A program made the position numbers and the translations under genes. A DNA stretch of 64,000 nt from Streptomyces roseochromogenus subsp. oscitans DS 12.976. Lineage in GTDB: Bacteria > Actinomycetota > Actinomycetes > Streptomycetales > Streptomycetaceae. Below are positions 43,499 through 53,450 of this stretch, one piece after another. The notes under the pieces are model-generated. The model was not told the origin of the DNA. It saw only the letters and a list, made by a program, of their open reading frames with translations, and did not search any database. The stretch lies in NCBI RefSeq assembly GCF_000497445.1, contig NZ_CM002285.1, positions 6,880,319 to 6,944,318 on the forward strand, written 5' to 3'. Within the stretch, counting starts at the first letter, position 1. Every line of letters starts with the position of its first letter.

Positions 43499-43869
43499 GG
43501 GGCTTCCCGAGGAACGTCCGGGCTCCACAGGGCAGGGTGGTGGCTAACGGCCACCCGGGGTGACCCGCGGGACAGTGCCACAGAAAGCAAACCGCCCGGG
43601 GCTTCGGCCCCTGGTAAGGGTGAAACGGTGGTGTAAGAGACCACCAGTGCCCAGGGTGACCTGGGCAGCTAGGTAAACCCCACCCGGAGCAAGGTCAAAA
43701 GGGGCGCCGTGAAAAGCGCCCTGCGCGGACGCACGAGGGCTGCCCGCCCGAGTCCGCGGGTAGACCGCACGAGGCCGGTGGCAACACCGACCCTAGATGG
43801 ATGGCCGTCGCCGAGGACTCCGCGAGGACCCTCGGAACAGAACCCGGCGTATAGCCCGACTCGTCTGCC
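43458..43869 (+). ncRNA. rnpB: RNase P RNA component (type A)
   Basis: The ends pair as P1 (GGCAGACGAG with CTCGTCTGCC). Conserved blocks are present: GAGGAACGTCCGGGCTCC (P3/CR-I region), GGGTGACCCGCGGGACAGTG, CCACAGAAAGCAAACCGCC, GGTAAGGGTGAAACGGTG, GTAAGAGACCACCAG, and the 3' CR-V block AACAGAACCCGGCGTATAG. This is the catalytic RNA that matures tRNA 5' ends. A strong hairpin terminator follows at once. Confidence 0.97.
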
Positions 43870-43872
43870 TTT

Positions 43873-43910
43873 GGGGCTCTGACCAGGGGAAACTACCTGG
43901 TCAGAGCCCC
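43873..43910 (+). terminator. rnpB terminator
   Basis: A perfect 15-bp stem (GGGGCTCTGACCAGG and complement) with an 8-nt loop, four bases after the RNase P RNA. Confidence 0.9.
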
Positions 43911-44781
43911 AATGCGTCCGGCCGGAGTTCCCGCCTGTACCTGCGGTTTCCTGGGAGTTCCCGCGCGGTTGTGCACGGGGTGTGTATTGATCTTGCTGCG
44001 TCGGAGTGGCTGTCTCGCAGGAAACGTTGGCGGAGCGCACCGGGCGGCGTTACTTGGGCCGCCAAGAGACTCCAGCCTGAACCGTTGGACGGTTGCGTCT
44101 CAGCGGCAGGACAGTCCGTATCCCTGGAGCCGAGCGGTGTCGTGTGCCGGGTGACGGGTCATGGCTGTCGAGCCCTGGCGAGGTGTGGCAGGGCCCTGGG
44201 CGTCGTAGGGGAGTTCAGCGGCGCTGAGGAGCATGTCTGCGAACGTGATGGAGTTCCGCTTCAATGTGTAAGCCACGCATTACCGTGGATCCGGCGAATT
44301 AGCAAAACGCCAGGTCAGGCGGGGTCGGCCCGGATTCGGGTCGACCCCGTTCGTGTGCCCGTGGCTGGATTTTGGCTGGATGAACTGACGCTTCGTCACC
44401 TGTCGTCATCCGTCGTTCTCTGCACGCCGGCTGGATCGCGGCTGGACGCAGCTGAATCACGAGTCAGTTCGGAGGGGCGGCGCGTATGACCGCGTGGGCC
44501 GAGCGTTTCGGATGATCGCACCCTGGGGGCCGGGATGGGACGAACGGCCCTGTCATCGCCCGCACGGGCAGGTTGGCCGGACGTCATGGTGGTCCTGCGG
44601 CCGCGCCTGGCCGCAGGTTCGAGTCTCGGGCGGGGGAAACAGAACATGGGAACAGGAAAATCGCCGGTCGGGGGCGGCCGGCTCGTGATCCAGACCGTTG
44701 TCCGGCTGAACCGGTAGGTTGTCAGCCGGTGGCGTTTCTCGTATCAGGACGCTCACTCCGACGCCCGAGCAAACGTCCGGA
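43911..44781. other. Non-coding left part of accessory island
   Basis: No convincing gene in 870 bp. It contains two very short frames with strong Shine-Dalgarno sequences (ATG 44233, 12 codons, after TGAGGAG; ATG 44487, 9 codons, after GGAGGGG) and a hairpin CCTGCGGCC/GGCCGCAGG (about 44598-44621) followed by a tRNA T-arm-like GGTTCGAGTC. It may hold an old attachment site, but no integrase is present. Confidence 0.4.
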
Positions 44782-45706
44782 TCAGGTGGGAGCCCGTACA
44801 CCACTTCTCAGTTCAGTGGCACCGAAGGTGTCGAGCGGGCCACGTACGCCAATCCGTCGTACTCGCGCATGAGCACCGTTTGAGTCATGGAGAAAGCGGT
44901 ACGTCACGCGTGGCACGCCGGCGCCGAAGGACCGCATGAACTGCGGGTTCTCCAGCCACTCGGCGACGGCGGGCTCGGTCCGGCCGGCGCGGAGGTCGAT
45001 CAAGTGGTCCTCGGAGGTGACCGAGGCCAGTTGGGCCTCGACGGAGCGCGGACCCGCCGCACTGGTGGTGTGCTGCCGGGGCGGTCGTGTCGCGGAGTTT
45101 CCGGGGCGGGCGCGGAAGGCGCCCTCGCCGAACAGCAGGCCCGGGGCGTAGTACCCCTTGCCATAGTGGTCCCTGAGGTGCTGTCCCATGGCGGGAATGT
45201 TTCGGGCGTAACAGTCGGTGCAGACATGGCCGTTGTGGGCCCAGACAGCCACCTTCCCGGCGGACCCCTCCTCCAGGGAGATCACTGCGTGAGCCATGTG
45301 GCGGTCCCGGGCGGCCAGCGCGCACGTCTCCTCGCCGTCGCCGCGCGGTGGCCGGGAGGCCACGTCGGCTGCGGCCACGATCAGGCGCGCATGCCTGAGT
45401 GCTTGATCGTGGCCGCGTCCCCGATGTGCGAGGCAAGCCGGGGCCGCTCTTCCTGGAGGAATCGCTCCAGGTCACGTGCTTCGGCAAGGAACTGGGGCCC
45501 TGGGCCACGAGGGATCCTGTCCTGGCTTCCGCCAGTGTGCCGGCCACCGGTAAATGTCCGCCGGTCGCCGCCGAGAGCGCGTAGGCAGGGCTTGCACCGA
45601 GAAACAAGAGCCCGCCAACATAACACCCGCTATTTTTTACCTTTCTGTTTATTTTCTCCCCCGCTTTCGAATGGGCGGATCGATGTTCCTTGGCATGTAT
45701 CAACAT
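44782..45706 (-). pseudogene. Broken erythromycin-esterase-family gene
   Basis: Pieces of one gene lie in three frames: a start with signal peptide (GCYVGGLLFLGASPAYA), then FLAEARDLERFLQEERPRL in another frame, then after a one-base shift near 45395 HARLIVAAADV...HMAHAVISLEEG, KVAVWAHNGHV and MGQHLRDHYGKGYYAPGLLF to a stop at 44782. These match the erythromycin esterase family. The central part with the active-site His and Glu is missing. Cannot be functional. Confidence 0.8.
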
Positions 45707-46424
45707 ATAAAATAGCCGAGGTGGCTGACTAGGGGTCGACAAGAGGATGCCGACGGCATGGGATCTGAGGCTTATCGAACGGCTGGCCACTTCGATTGGT
45801 GAGCCCGTTTGAGTCTGTGAGGAAATCGCAGAGTCCGGGGCTTGGCAACAGCTCTCGGGGCAGGACGATGAGCAACTGCACAATTGGGGAGCCGGAGCGC
45901 AATGAGTCATTGTTTTCGCCGGCTTTGGCGATGGTGCCCGCGACGGTTCACTCGGCGCTCCTGTTGTAAGGGATGCGTCGCCAGGATTATTGAGGGTTCA
46001 TGCGCAGGCTTGCAGACTTCCCGCCCCCGTGTAACAGCTATGCATTGGAAAACATTGTGTGCCTGTTGCGTGAAGACTTTGCCGCCCTCGTTAACTGAAG
46101 GGCAAGGGTGAAAAGGGTGAATTGGCGCAGTGGGCCCTGAATGATCACGTGTCGTTATTGGCTCGTTATCTTCACGATGCGTGATTGTGTGGAAGTCGCG
46201 TAAATCAAGCCACAGGCAGAGCTGGCGCCTGGAAATGGTTTGATGCAGGAAACCGGTGAACTTGCTTGACGAGGCCCAGAGTTGACTACTTCATGCCGGA
46301 GTGAGGAAGCGTAGTAATCGGCCAACTTTGGCCCGCTTGTTGTCTGCAGGGCCGTAAACCCTCATGATCTTGAACTTGCGCACAAACCGTGAGCCTTCTG
46401 CGCGTGATGTGAAAGTGGTGGGGG
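45707..46424. other. Low-G+C region upstream of the RHS toxin gene
   Basis: About 700 bp with clearly lower G+C than the rest, including T-runs around 45630-45660 and an AT-rich stretch at 46140-46300. A 33-codon frame (45868-45969, starting MSNCTIGEPERNE) has GCAGGACG upstream but no known similarity. The RHS promoter presumably lies at the right end. Confidence 0.4.
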
Positions 46425-49400
46425 ATGTTGACGTCTGTGTCCGCGCGGTTGCGCATGTTGGTGATCGCGCTCGTGCTGGCTGTGGTTGCCGGTGGCGGCT
46501 GGTTGATCAGAGTCTCTGCCAGCGATCCAGGCGACGACAGCAGCTACGCCTACCGAGGGCCGCAACCGGCCGCGCATCAGAAGGCTATCTCGCCTAAGCA
46601 GCGCCGTAAGGAGACTAAGGATCGGGCGAAGCCGACCAGGTCTCATGGGCTGCCGACGACGAAGAGCAAGCCGGCCACGGCTGCGCAGATCACTCTGCTG
46701 AAGCGCAACCAGCGGGAGATGCGCGTCGCCGGCCCCAAGCGTGCCGGTTCGCCTGCCCCTATCGTTGGGAGAGCACACCAGGCGTCCTTCACCTCTCGGA
46801 CAACCGCTGCGGCAGCTACGTCCTACTCCAGTGGCGCCCTGTATCAGGTGACGACTGACCCCTTCGGCAATGCGGCTGCCCAGCAGGGTGGTTGGCTGAT
46901 GGCGCTCGGCAATCACATCGGTGCTGCGGTTCCGGGGGAGCCGCTGCAGCTGTCGGCGGCGATCTGGCAGGCCGGTGGTGCGGATGGCGAGGTGCACCCG
47001 GTCAAGGTGCGCTGGAAACTGGACGCTTACAGCTGCCGTCTGAACCAGGATGACGACAAGTGGTTCGACTTCGGGCAGACGGTGCAGGCGCCGACGCTGA
47101 ACACCGACAAGACGTTTCCGGTCGTCAACGCATCGATCACGGTGCCGACCACGGACTGCACCCAGCCGGTCCCGCGCTACTTCCTCTACGCCTGCACTAC
47201 GGTCACCGACGATCCCGGGGCTACGGAGAGCTGCGGTTCGTACAACGCGTACGACATCGTGCCTCAGTTGCCGGACGGTGCCGCCTGCAGCGCCGTGTGC
47301 GGGGATGCGAGCGGGTCGGCCGGTACGACGGTGATGCGCGCAGATCCGGTGAACACGGCAACGGGTGCGTTCACGGAGTCCTTCACTGATGCTCAGGTCG
47401 ACGCGCCGGGTGTGCCGTTCACGGTCGGGCGGGTCTACTCCTCGGACAACTCGTCCGTGGGCGCCTTGGGCAAGGGCTGGCAGCTTCCCTGGGAGACACG
47501 GCTGCAGTTCGACTCCAGCGGCAACGCCCTGCTCGTCGGCGAAGGCGGAAGCCGGCACCTCTATACGAAGGAGTCGGGCGGGACGTTCGACACTCCCGGT
47601 GAGGCCCGTTCCACCCTGGCTTCGGACGGCAGCGGTTACAAGCTGACCACGGCCAACCACTCGGCCTACGGCTTCAATGCTTCCGGACAGCTGACGGCGG
47701 TCAAGGACCGCACTGGTCGGGGCCTATCGCTGTCCTACACGGGCAGTCAGCCCACGACGATCTCGGATGGCGCTGGGCACGCGGCCGCCCTCACGTATTC
47801 GGGCGCCCGGCTGAACAAAGTGACGCTGGCGGAAGGCCGGAGCATCGTCTACAGCTACACCGGCGACCAGCTGACCGGAGTCACCTCACTGGACGGCAAG
47901 ACGGACACCTACGGCTATGACGGCTCCGGGCGCCTGAACACGATCACGAACGCTCTCCACAAGACGGTCACCTTCAACGAGTACGACTCCCAGGGCCGCG
48001 TGTCCTCCCAGACGGACGCGCTCAACCACAAGACCCTCTTCAGCTACTCGAAGAACGGCGTCTTCGACCAGGTCGACACCACCGCCCCGGACCAGGGCGT
48101 CTGGACGGACATCTACTACAAGAACGTCCTGTTCACACAGATCGACCCGCTGGGCAACAAGAGCTACTACAGCTACGACAAGTTCTACAACCGCACCAGC
48201 GCGATCGACGCCGAGATCCGCGAGGTGAAGTGGACGTACGACAACGCGGGCAGGATGACCTCGCGGGTCAGCAACGCGTCGCGCGAGGACTGGACCTACG
48301 ACGACAACGGCAACGTCGCCACGTACGAAGACGGTGAGTACAACACCACCGCCTTCGGCTACAACGACCTGAACCAGCTGACCACAGTCCAGGACCCGCT
48401 GCACAAAACGACGACATACGGCTACAACCCCACCACGCATCTGCTGGAGACAGTCACCACCCCGCGCGGCAAGACCACCCGATATGGCTACGACGCGGAC
48501 GGCAATCTGACGTCGCTCACCACGCCGAAGGGCAACAAGACCACCTACACCTACGACGCGTCGGAGCGGGTGCACACGGTCGTCGACCCACGTGGCAATG
48601 TCAGCGGCGCCGACCCGACGAAGTACACGACCACCTACACCTACTACGACTCGGACCGCATCAAGACGGTCACCGACGCACGGAACCACACCACCTCCTA
48701 CGGATACGACGATGCCGGCAACCTCCACACGGTCACCGATGCCCTGCAGCGCACCACCGTCTACGACCACGACGATGCAGGGCGGCTGAGCACGATCACG
48801 GACCCGGCCCAGAAGCAGACCGTCCTGGGATATGACCCGGCGGGACGCCTGAACAAGGAGACCAACCGCCGCGGAGCGACCGTCACCTACCAGTACGACA
48901 AGGCCGGCAACCAGATCCAGGTCGTCACCGCACGGGGCAACGACACCGGAGCCGACCCGACGAAGTACACCTGGGTGATCGGCTACGACAAGGTCGGCAA
49001 CCGCAAGACCGTCACCGACCCGCTGAAGAAGACCACCGCCTTCTCCTGGGACGCGGACAACCGCCCGCTGTCAGTCACCGACCCGCTGAACCACACCCGC
49101 ACCCTCACCTACGACCGCAACGGCAACCCCCTCACGACCAGCGACGGCCTCGGCCACGGCACGACTCTGACCTACGACGCCGACCATCGTCTGTCCTCGT
49201 CGAAGACCTGGGCCGGTTACGTCACCGCCTACGAGTACGACGACGACAGCCACCTGTCGGCAGAGACCTCCCCGGAGACCGAGCGCACGACCTACGGCTA
49301 CGACGACGACGGCCACCTGCAGACCGTCGTCGACCCGCGCGGCAACGCCAGCGGCGCCGACCCGGCCAAGTACACCTGGACGTACGGCTACGACCCGGCC

Positions 49401-51962
49401 GGCAACCCGGCCTCGGTCACCGACCCGCTCGGTCACACGCACACCACTGGCTACGACGGCGTTAACAACGTCACCTCAGTGACTGACGCACGCAACAAGT
49501 CGACGCTCTATGAGTACGACGAACTCGACCGGCCGACGACGGTCACCGCGCCGGACACAGGGACGACCAAGTTCACCTACGACACCGCCGGATTCCTCTC
49601 CACCAGCACCGACGCCAACAGCCACACCACCACCTACGGGCACGGTGCCGAAGGCCAGCTGACGTCGGTCAAGAACCCGCTGGGCAGGACGGTCTCGTAC
49701 GAGTACGACCTCGACGGCAACCGCACCAAGTACACCAACGCCCGCGCCCAGACGATCACCACCACCCTCGACGCCCGCAACCTGCCCACGAAGATCGTCT
49801 ACTCCGACGGCACCCCGGCACAGTCGTACTCCTATGACGACGCCAGCCGCCTGACCGGCGTCACCGACGCCACCGGCAGCCGCACCCTCGCCTACGACGT
49901 CGGCAACAAGATCACCTCGATCACGTCCCCCGGCGCGGCCAAGCCGTTCAGCTACAGCTGGAACACCGACAACACCCTCAATTCACGCACGTACCCGGAC
50001 GGCCGGACGACCAGCTACACCTACGACAAGGTCGGCCGGATCAAGACCCAGACGACCAACAGCAAGGCCGTCACCTACGGGTACGACAAGGCAGGCAACC
50101 TCACCTCGGTCGCCCTGCCCACCACCACGGCACGCAACGAGAACCGTACGTACGACACCGTCGGCCGGCTCACCACCCTGACCACGCCGACCCTCAAGAA
50201 CACCTACACCTACGACGAGAACGACCGCCTGATCGGCGACAAGCCCGGAACCGGGTACCCCACCCGCTACGGCTACGACGACGCAGGCCGAATGACCCGC
50301 ACCTGCACGGACGTCTCCGCCACCTCCTGCCTGACGGGAACAGCCGGCACCACCGACACCTACGACAAGGTCGGCAACCTCAAGACAGATACCACCTCCG
50401 GATCCACCACCACCTACGCCCACGACGCCGGCGACCAGCTGACCTCCACCACCAACGGCACGACCACCACCAGCTACACCTACGACGCCGACGGCAACCA
50501 GACCAAGGACAACGACGGCACCTACGCCTACGACCCAGCCAACCGGCTCAAGTCCGCCACCATCGGCAGCAACACCTACGCCTTCACCAACGACGCAGAC
50601 GGCAATCGCACCGCCGTCAAGAAGAACAACACGCTCGTCGGCACCTCGACCTGGGACCTCAACAACCCCCTGCCCCAGACAGCCACCGACACAGGCGCCT
50701 CCGGCGCCCTGGTCGCCGACTACCACTACGACCCCGACGGCACGGCCCGCTCCATGGACCGCTCCGCCGGCACCTACTACTTCACACAGGACCGCCAGAA
50801 CTCCGTAAGCGCCGTCTACGACGCCGCCGGCACCGACAACTACCACTACACCTACAGCGCCTGGGGAACACCCACAGGGAAAGCCACCATCACCGGCGGC
50901 GAGACCAGCCCCTACGGCTACACCGGCCAGTACAAAGACCAGTACCTCCCCGACCGACTCCAGCTCCGCGCCCGCTCCTACGACACCACCCAGCACCGCT
51001 TCACCACACAGGACCCGGCCGCAGCAGCCGCGGACAACCCCAACCAGTCCCCCTACAACTACGCCGACAACGACCCCACTGATCTCTCTGATCCCTCCGG
51101 TAACTGCCCGATGTGCATCGGCGCAGCCATCGGAGCAGTCGTCGGCGGAGGCGTCTACGCCCTCACTCACCAGGACGACTTCAGCTGGCGTGACTTCGCC
51201 GTCGCGACCACAGAGGGCGCCGTCACCGGAGCAGTCGGAGGCTTCCTCGCACCCGCCGGCACCAGCCTCGCCGCCCAGCTCGGGCTGCAGGGCGGACGAG
51301 CCCTCGCCGTCGCCACGGTTACCGACGCCACCATCGGCATGGGGCTGACGTGGGCGATCAACACCGCTCAATGCCAGTCGACCTCCGCCACCGACCTCCT
51401 CGTCGGAGCGCTCACGGGCGGACTGGGCAACCTGTTCAAACCAGCGTGGAACGCCTTCAGAGGCATTACTCTGGGAGAGCGCGCCAGTCTGGCTGGTGGT
51501 CGAGCCGGATGGTGGACGAAAGCTGCGGGAAGAACGCGAAACGGCGTCGACTACTACACCCCCGAAACACCCGGGCTCAAAGACGCCGTCAACCCCGGAG
51601 ACGGTCAAATGAACTGCGCACTGTGCGCTATCTCCGCCGACGGAGCGCTGGCGGGACGGAGGCCGCCACAGGAGGTACCCGCCAACGGGGTACCCATCGA
51701 AGCTGGCCCCTTCGCAGACTTCATGGGGGGTACTTGGCGCCACCGAAACGGCTTGACTGGAGTTGTGGGCGATCTGAAGCGGTGGGGCCCCGGATCTCGT
51801 GCGATAATCTTGGGGCTACCGAAGAAGGGTAGTGAAATTGGTCACTACTTCAACGCCATCAATGATGGTGGTCGGGTAGCTTTCATTGACGCGCAACAAG
51901 GTGTCGCCTTTCATCTGGACAATTGGGACGGCTTCCTTGTGATGAGGACGGACAACCTGTGA
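46425..51962 (+). CDS. Secreted RHS-repeat polymorphic toxin with papain-fold C-terminal domain
   Basis: 1845 residues. The N-terminal membrane/signal helix (10-30) is followed by a basic linker, a DUF6531-like segment (DPVNTATGAFTESF, about 306-319), and a very long array of YD/RHS repeats (YGYDDAGNLHTVTD type, about 410-1500) that forms a cocoon. The RHS core reads LRARSYDTTQHRFTTQDP...YADNDPTDLSDPSG (about 1510-1557). After a hydrophobic pretoxin region, the last 120 residues are a papain-like toxin domain with Cys in MNCALCAIS (about 1731), His in IGHYFNAI (about 1806) and Asp in FIDAQQG (about 1823). Secretion is by the Sec route. The immunity gene follows after 10 bp. Confidence 0.92.
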   Translation: MLTSVSARLRMLVIALVLAVVAGGGWLIRVSASDPGDDSSYAYRGPQPAAHQKAISPKQRRKETKDRAKPTRSHGLPTTKSKPATAAQITLLKRNQREMRVAGPKRAGSPAPIVGRAHQASFTSRTTAAAATSYSSGALYQVTTDPFGNAAAQQGGWLMALGNHIGAAVPGEPLQLSAAIWQAGGADGEVHPVKVRWKLDAYSCRLNQDDDKWFDFGQTVQAPTLNTDKTFPVVNASITVPTTDCTQPVPRYFLYACTTVTDDPGATESCGSYNAYDIVPQLPDGAACSAVCGDASGSAGTTVMRADPVNTATGAFTESFTDAQVDAPGVPFTVGRVYSSDNSSVGALGKGWQLPWETRLQFDSSGNALLVGEGGSRHLYTKESGGTFDTPGEARSTLASDGSGYKLTTANHSAYGFNASGQLTAVKDRTGRGLSLSYTGSQPTTISDGAGHAAALTYSGARLNKVTLAEGRSIVYSYTGDQLTGVTSLDGKTDTYGYDGSGRLNTITNALHKTVTFNEYDSQGRVSSQTDALNHKTLFSYSKNGVFDQVDTTAPDQGVWTDIYYKNVLFTQIDPLGNKSYYSYDKFYNRTSAIDAEIREVKWTYDNAGRMTSRVSNASREDWTYDDNGNVATYEDGEYNTTAFGYNDLNQLTTVQDPLHKTTTYGYNPTTHLLETVTTPRGKTTRYGYDADGNLTSLTTPKGNKTTYTYDASERVHTVVDPRGNVSGADPTKYTTTYTYYDSDRIKTVTDARNHTTSYGYDDAGNLHTVTDALQRTTVYDHDDAGRLSTITDPAQKQTVLGYDPAGRLNKETNRRGATVTYQYDKAGNQIQVVTARGNDTGADPTKYTWVIGYDKVGNRKTVTDPLKKTTAFSWDADNRPLSVTDPLNHTRTLTYDRNGNPLTTSDGLGHGTTLTYDADHRLSSSKTWAGYVTAYEYDDDSHLSAETSPETERTTYGYDDDGHLQTVVDPRGNASGADPAKYTWTYGYDPAGNPASVTDPLGHTHTTGYDGVNNVTSVTDARNKSTLYEYDELDRPTTVTAPDTGTTKFTYDTAGFLSTSTDANSHTTTYGHGAEGQLTSVKNPLGRTVSYEYDLDGNRTKYTNARAQTITTTLDARNLPTKIVYSDGTPAQSYSYDDASRLTGVTDATGSRTLAYDVGNKITSITSPGAAKPFSYSWNTDNTLNSRTYPDGRTTSYTYDKVGRIKTQTTNSKAVTYGYDKAGNLTSVALPTTTARNENRTYDTVGRLTTLTTPTLKNTYTYDENDRLIGDKPGTGYPTRYGYDDAGRMTRTCTDVSATSCLTGTAGTTDTYDKVGNLKTDTTSGSTTTYAHDAGDQLTSTTNGTTTTSYTYDADGNQTKDNDGTYAYDPANRLKSATIGSNTYAFTNDADGNRTAVKKNNTLVGTSTWDLNNPLPQTATDTGASGALVADYHYDPDGTARSMDRSAGTYYFTQDRQNSVSAVYDAAGTDNYHYTYSAWGTPTGKATITGGETSPYGYTGQYKDQYLPDRLQLRARSYDTTQHRFTTQDPAAAAADNPNQSPYNYADNDPTDLSDPSGNCPMCIGAAIGAVVGGGVYALTHQDDFSWRDFAVATTEGAVTGAVGGFLAPAGTSLAAQLGLQGGRALAVATVTDATIGMGLTWAINTAQCQSTSATDLLVGALTGGLGNLFKPAWNAFRGITLGERASLAGGRAGWWTKAAGRTRNGVDYYTPETPGLKDAVNPGDGQMNCALCAISADGALAGRRPPQEVPANGVPIEAGPFADFMGGTWRHRNGLTGVVGDLKRWGPGSRAIILGLPKKGSEIGHYFNAINDGGRVAFIDAQQGVAFHLDNWDGFLVMRTDNL

Positions 51963-51972
51963 AAGGAGTGAC

Positions 51973-52245
51973 ATGCTAAATCGAGCGGAAGGCCTGGAGT
52001 TGGCGCGCCGCTACCTGGACGAGCGTCAGGCCTCAATGGGCCCAGTCCGAATTGTCGAGGATAAAGTAGTCGTCACAGGCGATAAACTCATCGCTCAATA
52101 TAACAGTGTCGCCTTCCTGGAAGGTGACACTAGCCGCCGACTCGGCGGAAACCTCCCTGTTCAGGTAGACCTTGCCACTGGGGAATGTCGATTCCTTACC
52201 CTTAGGGAAGCTTTGGGATACGCAAACGATGGGCGGGCAACATAG
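51973..52245 (+). CDS. Imm35/YrhB-like immunity protein
   Basis: 90-residue acidic protein. The YNSVAFLEGDTSRRLGGNLP and VDLATGECRFL segments match the Imm35 (YrhB-like) family, which is usually encoded beside papain-fold toxins. AAAGGAG precedes the ATG, 10 bp after the RHS stop, so it is co-translated with the toxin it should neutralise. Family assignment is from memory of the pattern. Confidence 0.82.
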   Translation: MLNRAEGLELARRYLDERQASMGPVRIVEDKVVVTGDKLIAQYNSVAFLEGDTSRRLGGNLPVQVDLATGECRFLTLREALGYANDGRAT

Positions 52246-52269
52246 TTTCCGTAGCGGGCAGGCAACTGA

Positions 52270-52395
52270 GACTGGTGTAGGGGCGGTGGCGGTGAGCGCC
52301 TCGTACTCCCCGGCGCCGTGGAAGCGGTGGGCCTCTGCGAACGGCTCGCGGGCGTGCACCTCCAGCCGGACCGGGCGCTCCGGACCAGGACTCAC
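52270..52395 (-). pseudogene. 5' stub of a gene cut off by the RHS island
   Basis: GTG 52395 overlaps the LLM monooxygenase stop (GTGA) and reads about 42 codons (VRLEVHAREPFAEAHRFHGAGEYEAL) before running into island sequence. The start resembles the alpha/beta-hydrolase-domain family that begins with a REPFA...GAYERL pattern. The rest of the gene is gone, so the island's right border is near 52250-52290. Confidence 0.55.
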
Positions 52396-53450
52396 CGGCC
52401 TGCCTCATGAACCGCCGGGGAAGCGGCGCGCCAGCCCAGCTCGGGGGCGATCAGGTGCCGTACGTCGTGCAGGATCTGTTCGTACTCCTCGCGATGGAAC
52501 TCGTACGGCAGCTCCAGGCGCAGCTCGGACACCTGCGCGAGGACGGGATCGGCCGCCAGCCGTTCCAGGATCTGTTCCGCGGTGCCGACCACGTCCGGGG
52601 CGAACAGGAACCGCTTCGGGCCCAGCGCCGCCAGGGTCTGCGGCTTCAGGGTGCGCTCGTGCCGGCTGGCCGCGTAGTCCCGGTAGCGGACCCGGGTGGC
52701 CGCGTCGGCGCTGTCGAACGGCACGATCACCCGTCCCAGCGCCACCCGCGCCGTCGGCCGGTCGTCGCCCAGGGTGCGCCGGTACTCGGAGATCAGGTTC
52801 AGCTGGGCGGTGGTGAAGTCGTCGGTGCCCTCGCCGGAGACGATGTTGCCGGACAGCAGGTTGAGACTGTTCTCGGCGGCCCAGCGGACTGAGCGCAGGC
52901 TGCCTCCGCCATACCAGATCCGCTCCACCAGACCGGGGTTGTGCGGCTGTAGCCGCGGCCGCTGGATGTTGCCGGGCGAGTGGATCACCGTGTCCGGGCC
53001 GCCGAGGTAGTCGCCGCGCAGGTTGTCGACGAGGCGGGCGATCCTGCCGTACGACAGGTCGAAGCCGCGCCAGTCCCCGTCGTACACCAGGTCGCCGAGC
53101 AGTTCGGCGTGCGGCATGCCGGTGCTGAAGCCGACCTGGAGGCGGCCGCGGGAGAGTACGTCGGCCAGCGCGAGGTCCTCGGCCAGGCGGAACGGGCTCT
53201 CGTACCCGATGGGGATGACCGCGGTCCCCAGCTCGACCCGCTCGGTGCGCTGGCCGGCCGCGGCGAGGAACACCGCGGCGGAACCGACGCCGTGCTCGAG
53301 GTGGCGCTGGCGAATCCAGGCCCCGTCGTAGCCGAGCCGTTCGCCGTATTCGAACAGCTGGAGGGTCTCCTCCAGGCCCGTATAGGGGTCGTCGTCGGCG
53401 AAGTTGCCCGGGGTGAGGAAGGCCAACGAGGTGATGGTGGGAGTGCTCAT
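52392..53450 (-). CDS. LLM-class flavin-dependent monooxygenase
   Basis: 352-residue luciferase-like TIM barrel. It begins with TITSLAFLTPGNF; a FEYGERLGYDGAWIRQRHLEHG block, VELGTAVIPIGYESPFRLAED and LQVGFSTGMPHAELLG are FMN-dependent signatures, the class that releases sulfite from sulfonates. ATG 53450 overlaps the ABC ATPase stop (ATGA). It is the last intact gene of a sulfur-linked operon; the oxygenase probably attacks the imported substrate. Confidence 0.9.
   Translation of the reverse strand: MSTPTITSLAFLTPGNFADDDPYTGLEETLQLFEYGERLGYDGAWIRQRHLEHGVGSAAVFLAAAGQRTERVELGTAVIPIGYESPFRLAEDLALADVLSRGRLQVGFSTGMPHAELLGDLVYDGDWRGFDLSYGRIARLVDNLRGDYLGGPDTVIHSPGNIQRPRLQPHNPGLVERIWYGGGSLRSVRWAAENSLNLLSGNIVSGEGTDDFTTAQLNLISEYRRTLGDDRPTARVALGRVIVPFDSADAATRVRYRDYAASRHERTLKPQTLAALGPKRFLFAPDVVGTAEQILERLAADPVLAQVSELRLELPYEFHREEYEQILHDVRHLIAPELGWRAASPAVHEAGR

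Noticed and set aside
44598..44640. tRNA-like 3' half (hairpin followed by GGTTCGAGTC)
   Set aside because: No matching acceptor stem, D-arm or anticodon arm upstream, and no CCA. At most a relic or attachment-site fragment.
45884..46111. 75-codon plus-strand frame in the low-G+C region
   Set aside because: Cys/Arg-rich composition, no ribosome site and no similarity; looks like chance.
46425..51500. Repeated DNA in the RHS gene considered as a possible CRISPR array
   Set aside because: The repeats are degenerate coding YD repeats of irregular length, without constant repeat and spacer sizes.
49983..51743. Long open frame of 586 codons on the minus strand opposite the RHS gene
   Set aside because: It is the antisense shadow of the YD repeats; composition is Val/Gly-rich with no domain, and the plus strand has clear RHS motifs.
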